Shown piece by piece: positions 62,500 through 64,000 of a stretch of DNA of 64,000 bases. Origin of the DNA: Acidobacteriaceae bacterium. Its GTDB lineage: Bacteria; Acidobacteriota; Terriglobia; Terriglobales; Acidobacteriaceae. Every line of letters begins with the position of its first letter. Position 1 is the first letter of the stretch. Both the position numbers and the translations under genes were made by a program. A model generated the notes under the pieces. The model was not told the DNA's origin and ran no database searches. It saw nothing but the letters and a program-made list of their open reading frames with translations. Location: contig CAHJWL010000004.1 of NCBI GenBank assembly GCA_903642235.1, forward strand, positions 124,001 to 188,000. The letters are read 5' to 3'.

Positions 62500-63420
62500 C
62501 TACTGACGTACGAGCCGTGCCAGAGCCTCTAGATCCCGCTCACCATGTGACTGGCGTAAATACACATCAGCTTCCTGGTAGCGGCGGGAGACACTCTCGT
62601 CCATCGAGAGCGGCGCGGGACCGTAGGCACGCGCAAAACGCCTGAGCACGTCCGTTCCCATCTGCTCGATCAGGTGCCTCAGCTTCAACGCTCGGATCTG
62701 AGCGCCCGGGAGATCGTGCGGAAAGAGGTCGATCTCTCTGCCCGCTTCATCCAGCAAGGACAGCATGCCCCAGAGATTCGCGTGCAGCGCTCCAAGGTGA
62801 GCCAGTGTATGTGAATCGTCTCTGCGCATGGACGTCGCAGCATCTACCAGACCCGCAACGCCTCCGGCCCAGCAGGCAGCAGGACCACAGGCTCCATGCC
62901 AGAAGCCTGGTCGCCCGGCATACCAGCCTGATCCACCAATGACGCCGTCCTCTACGATTGGCGTGTCCCGGAAGGTAACAACTCCGGTATGCGTCTCGCG
63001 AAACGCTCCAACCTGCCACGCGGAAAGATCCGCCGCGATCGTCTCTGCATGTTGCCTCACGTCAATCTCAACAAGGCGGGAGTCCGGCATACTGACTGTT
63101 ACCAGGGCACGATCGACAAGGTCAGCGCCGCTGCAGAAGGCCTTTGATCCTCGTATCGCACCTGACCGGAGCTCTAGACCTGTTCCCGGCTTCTCTGAAG
63201 CCCATACGGCATACACGGCATGGGGCGTAGAGCTGCGGCCAGCCTCCGCGAGAATCGCCACAGCATCCCAGTGCGCCTCTGCGAGTTTGGCCAGCGTAAG
63301 GTCCTCACGCCCAATCTCGGCAAGCAGACGATGCCTCTCTCGTGTATTCCCACAGCCTGGCAGCGGGAGCTGCTGCTCAATGACTTGCATCAGTCGAGAT
63401 TGAAGCTGAGCACCCGTCAT
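62500..63420 (-). CDS. acyl-CoA-dehydrogenase-like protein, short
   Basis: This 306-residue protein resembles acyl-CoA dehydrogenases but is about 70 residues shorter than usual (about 380). Matching blocks are LAKLAEAHWDAVAILAEAG, the middle-domain RSGAIRGSKAFCSGADLVDRALVTV and the C-terminal YQEADVYLRQSHGERDLEAL. I could not place the catalytic Glu. Its ATG overlaps the stop of the upstream glycosyltransferase gene (ATGA). It may act on a carrier-bound or sugar-linked acyl group, not in fatty acid breakdown. The cluster context is described under findings. Confidence 0.85.
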   Translation of the reverse strand: MTGAQLQSRLMQVIEQQLPLPGCGNTRERHRLLAEIGREDLTLAKLAEAHWDAVAILAEAGRSSTPHAVYAVWASEKPGTGLELRSGAIRGSKAFCSGADLVDRALVTVSMPDSRLVEIDVRQHAETIAADLSAWQVGAFRETHTGVVTFRDTPIVEDGVIGGSGWYAGRPGFWHGACGPAACWAGGVAGLVDAATSMRRDDSHTLAHLGALHANLWGMLSLLDEAGREIDLFPHDLPGAQIRALKLRHLIEQMGTDVLRRFARAYGPAPLSMDESVSRRYQEADVYLRQSHGERDLEALARLVRQ

Positions 63421-64000
63421 CGCGCCATCTCGTTGTGTGCCGCCAAGGCATCTGCAAAGCCATGGGGAGCACGTCCGAAACGCCGACCACTTGTCAGTAC
63501 CTTGAGCCTGGCGTCCGACAGCCGTCGGTGATCCGGATGGTCAAGCCGATGCCAGAGGTCGTGATCCTCTGCGTTGTGCAACTCTCTCCACCCCCCGGCT
63601 TCAAGGTAAGCGTCTGCTCTGACCCCAAGATTCGCCCCATGCACATGGGGGTGTGAACCGTCTGAATGGACAAGGTACGTCAGACGAAAGCGATCGGGAA
63701 CGAGCGCGTCGTGATCTTCAAAGGAATCGACGTCAACGATTCCGGCGACACCTGCATATCCCTGTTCGGCGAGCAAAACCTGATCGAGCAACCACGTCTC
63801 CGGAACTTCGCAATCTGCGTCCGTGTTCGCGAACCAGCAGCACCGCGGAGATCCACTGTACCGGTGGAGTGCCGTCCGTGCGGCCAGCCCACGGGCTGCG
63901 CCCACACAGCCTGCATCCGTCTCAATTACGACACCACTCCTCCCAACCAGGTGCTTCGCCAGCCCAAATGAGGCGTCTGTCGAACGATCGATGGCAACCA
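63417..64000 (-). CDS. family 2 glycosyltransferase, partial
   Basis: The gene runs off the right edge of the window; 193 codons of its 3' part are visible. GT-A landmarks include VVIETDAGC near the edge, the metal-binding TDADC, the HVHGANLGVRADAYLEAGGW acceptor loop and the EDHDLWHRL base motif. It presumably moves a sugar from a nucleotide donor to an unknown acceptor. It overlaps the acyl-CoA-dehydrogenase-like gene by 4 bases (ATGA), so at least these two proteins are made together. The N-terminus and the upstream genes are outside the window. Confidence 0.88.
   Translation of the reverse strand, partial: VAIDRSTDASFGLAKHLVGRSGVVIETDAGCVGAARGLAARTALHRYSGSPRCCWFANTDADCEVPETWLLDQVLLAEQGYAGVAGIVDVDSFEDHDALVPDRFRLTYLVHSDGSHPHVHGANLGVRADAYLEAGGWRELHNAEDHDLWHRLDHPDHRRLSDARLKVLTSGRRFGRAPHGFADALAAHNEMAR

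Overview
The window looks like chromosome from a GC-rich soil Acidobacteriota of the class Terriglobia (Granulicella, Edaphobacter or Terriglobus type). The reasons are a TIGR03435 'soil-associated' protein, two roughly 1,130-residue carboxypeptidase-regulatory/TonB-dependent receptors of the Oar type, many secreted glycoside hydrolases, and short dispersed intergenic hairpins ending in GGGATGACAA. There is no rRNA or tRNA that I can see, no CRISPR array and no transposase or integrase. About fifty protein genes are supported.

Layout. 1-6200: response regulator, cold-shock protein, GH125 alpha-mannosidase, BadF/GlcNAc-type kinase and GH5 cellulase (glycan breakdown). 6200-11900: ruvA, rmuC, an OmpA-like protein, a small membrane protein and a radical SAM enzyme. 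12000-22600: GH20 hexosaminidase, a second radical SAM enzyme, an orphan sugar-binding lipoprotein, an exported methyltransferase-like lipoprotein, a DsbA-like protein, a TolC-like channel, an MFS transporter and an unknown protein. 22600-31600: a translationally coupled KaiC-like ATPase/histidine kinase pair, PEP carboxylase and a patatin/beta-barrel protein. 31600-40300: folD-coaE, a DegS/DegQ-like protease next to an S2P-like protease, a purM-mntA-hepT-purN operon with a toxin-antitoxin pair between two purine genes, and hemL. 40300-49400: serine hydrolase, TIGR01777 epimerase, TIGR03435 protein, YeiH-like transporter, GYF_2 membrane protein, polysaccharide deacetylase, a coupled amidohydrolase/MetX-like hydrolase pair and an HTH-TOBE protein. 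49400-64000: two TonB-dependent receptors, a stress-type SDR, GH15 hydrolase, catalase-family protein, and a leftward MFS / acyl-CoA-dehydrogenase-like / glycosyltransferase cluster that runs off the right edge.

Two genome-scale patterns stand out. First, at least twelve unrelated genes have a TANNNT-like -10 hexamer (often TATACT or TAGAAT) ending only 6-10 bases before the ATG and no Shine-Dalgarno sequence, as expected for leaderless mRNAs. Operon-internal and many other genes use ordinary AGGAG-type sites. Second, a family of short hairpin repeats (AGCAGATCC-loop-GGATGACAA) fills many intergenic gaps, including a 34-base-period triplet at 15643-15734.

All functions are inferred from protein motifs read by eye; no database search was run.
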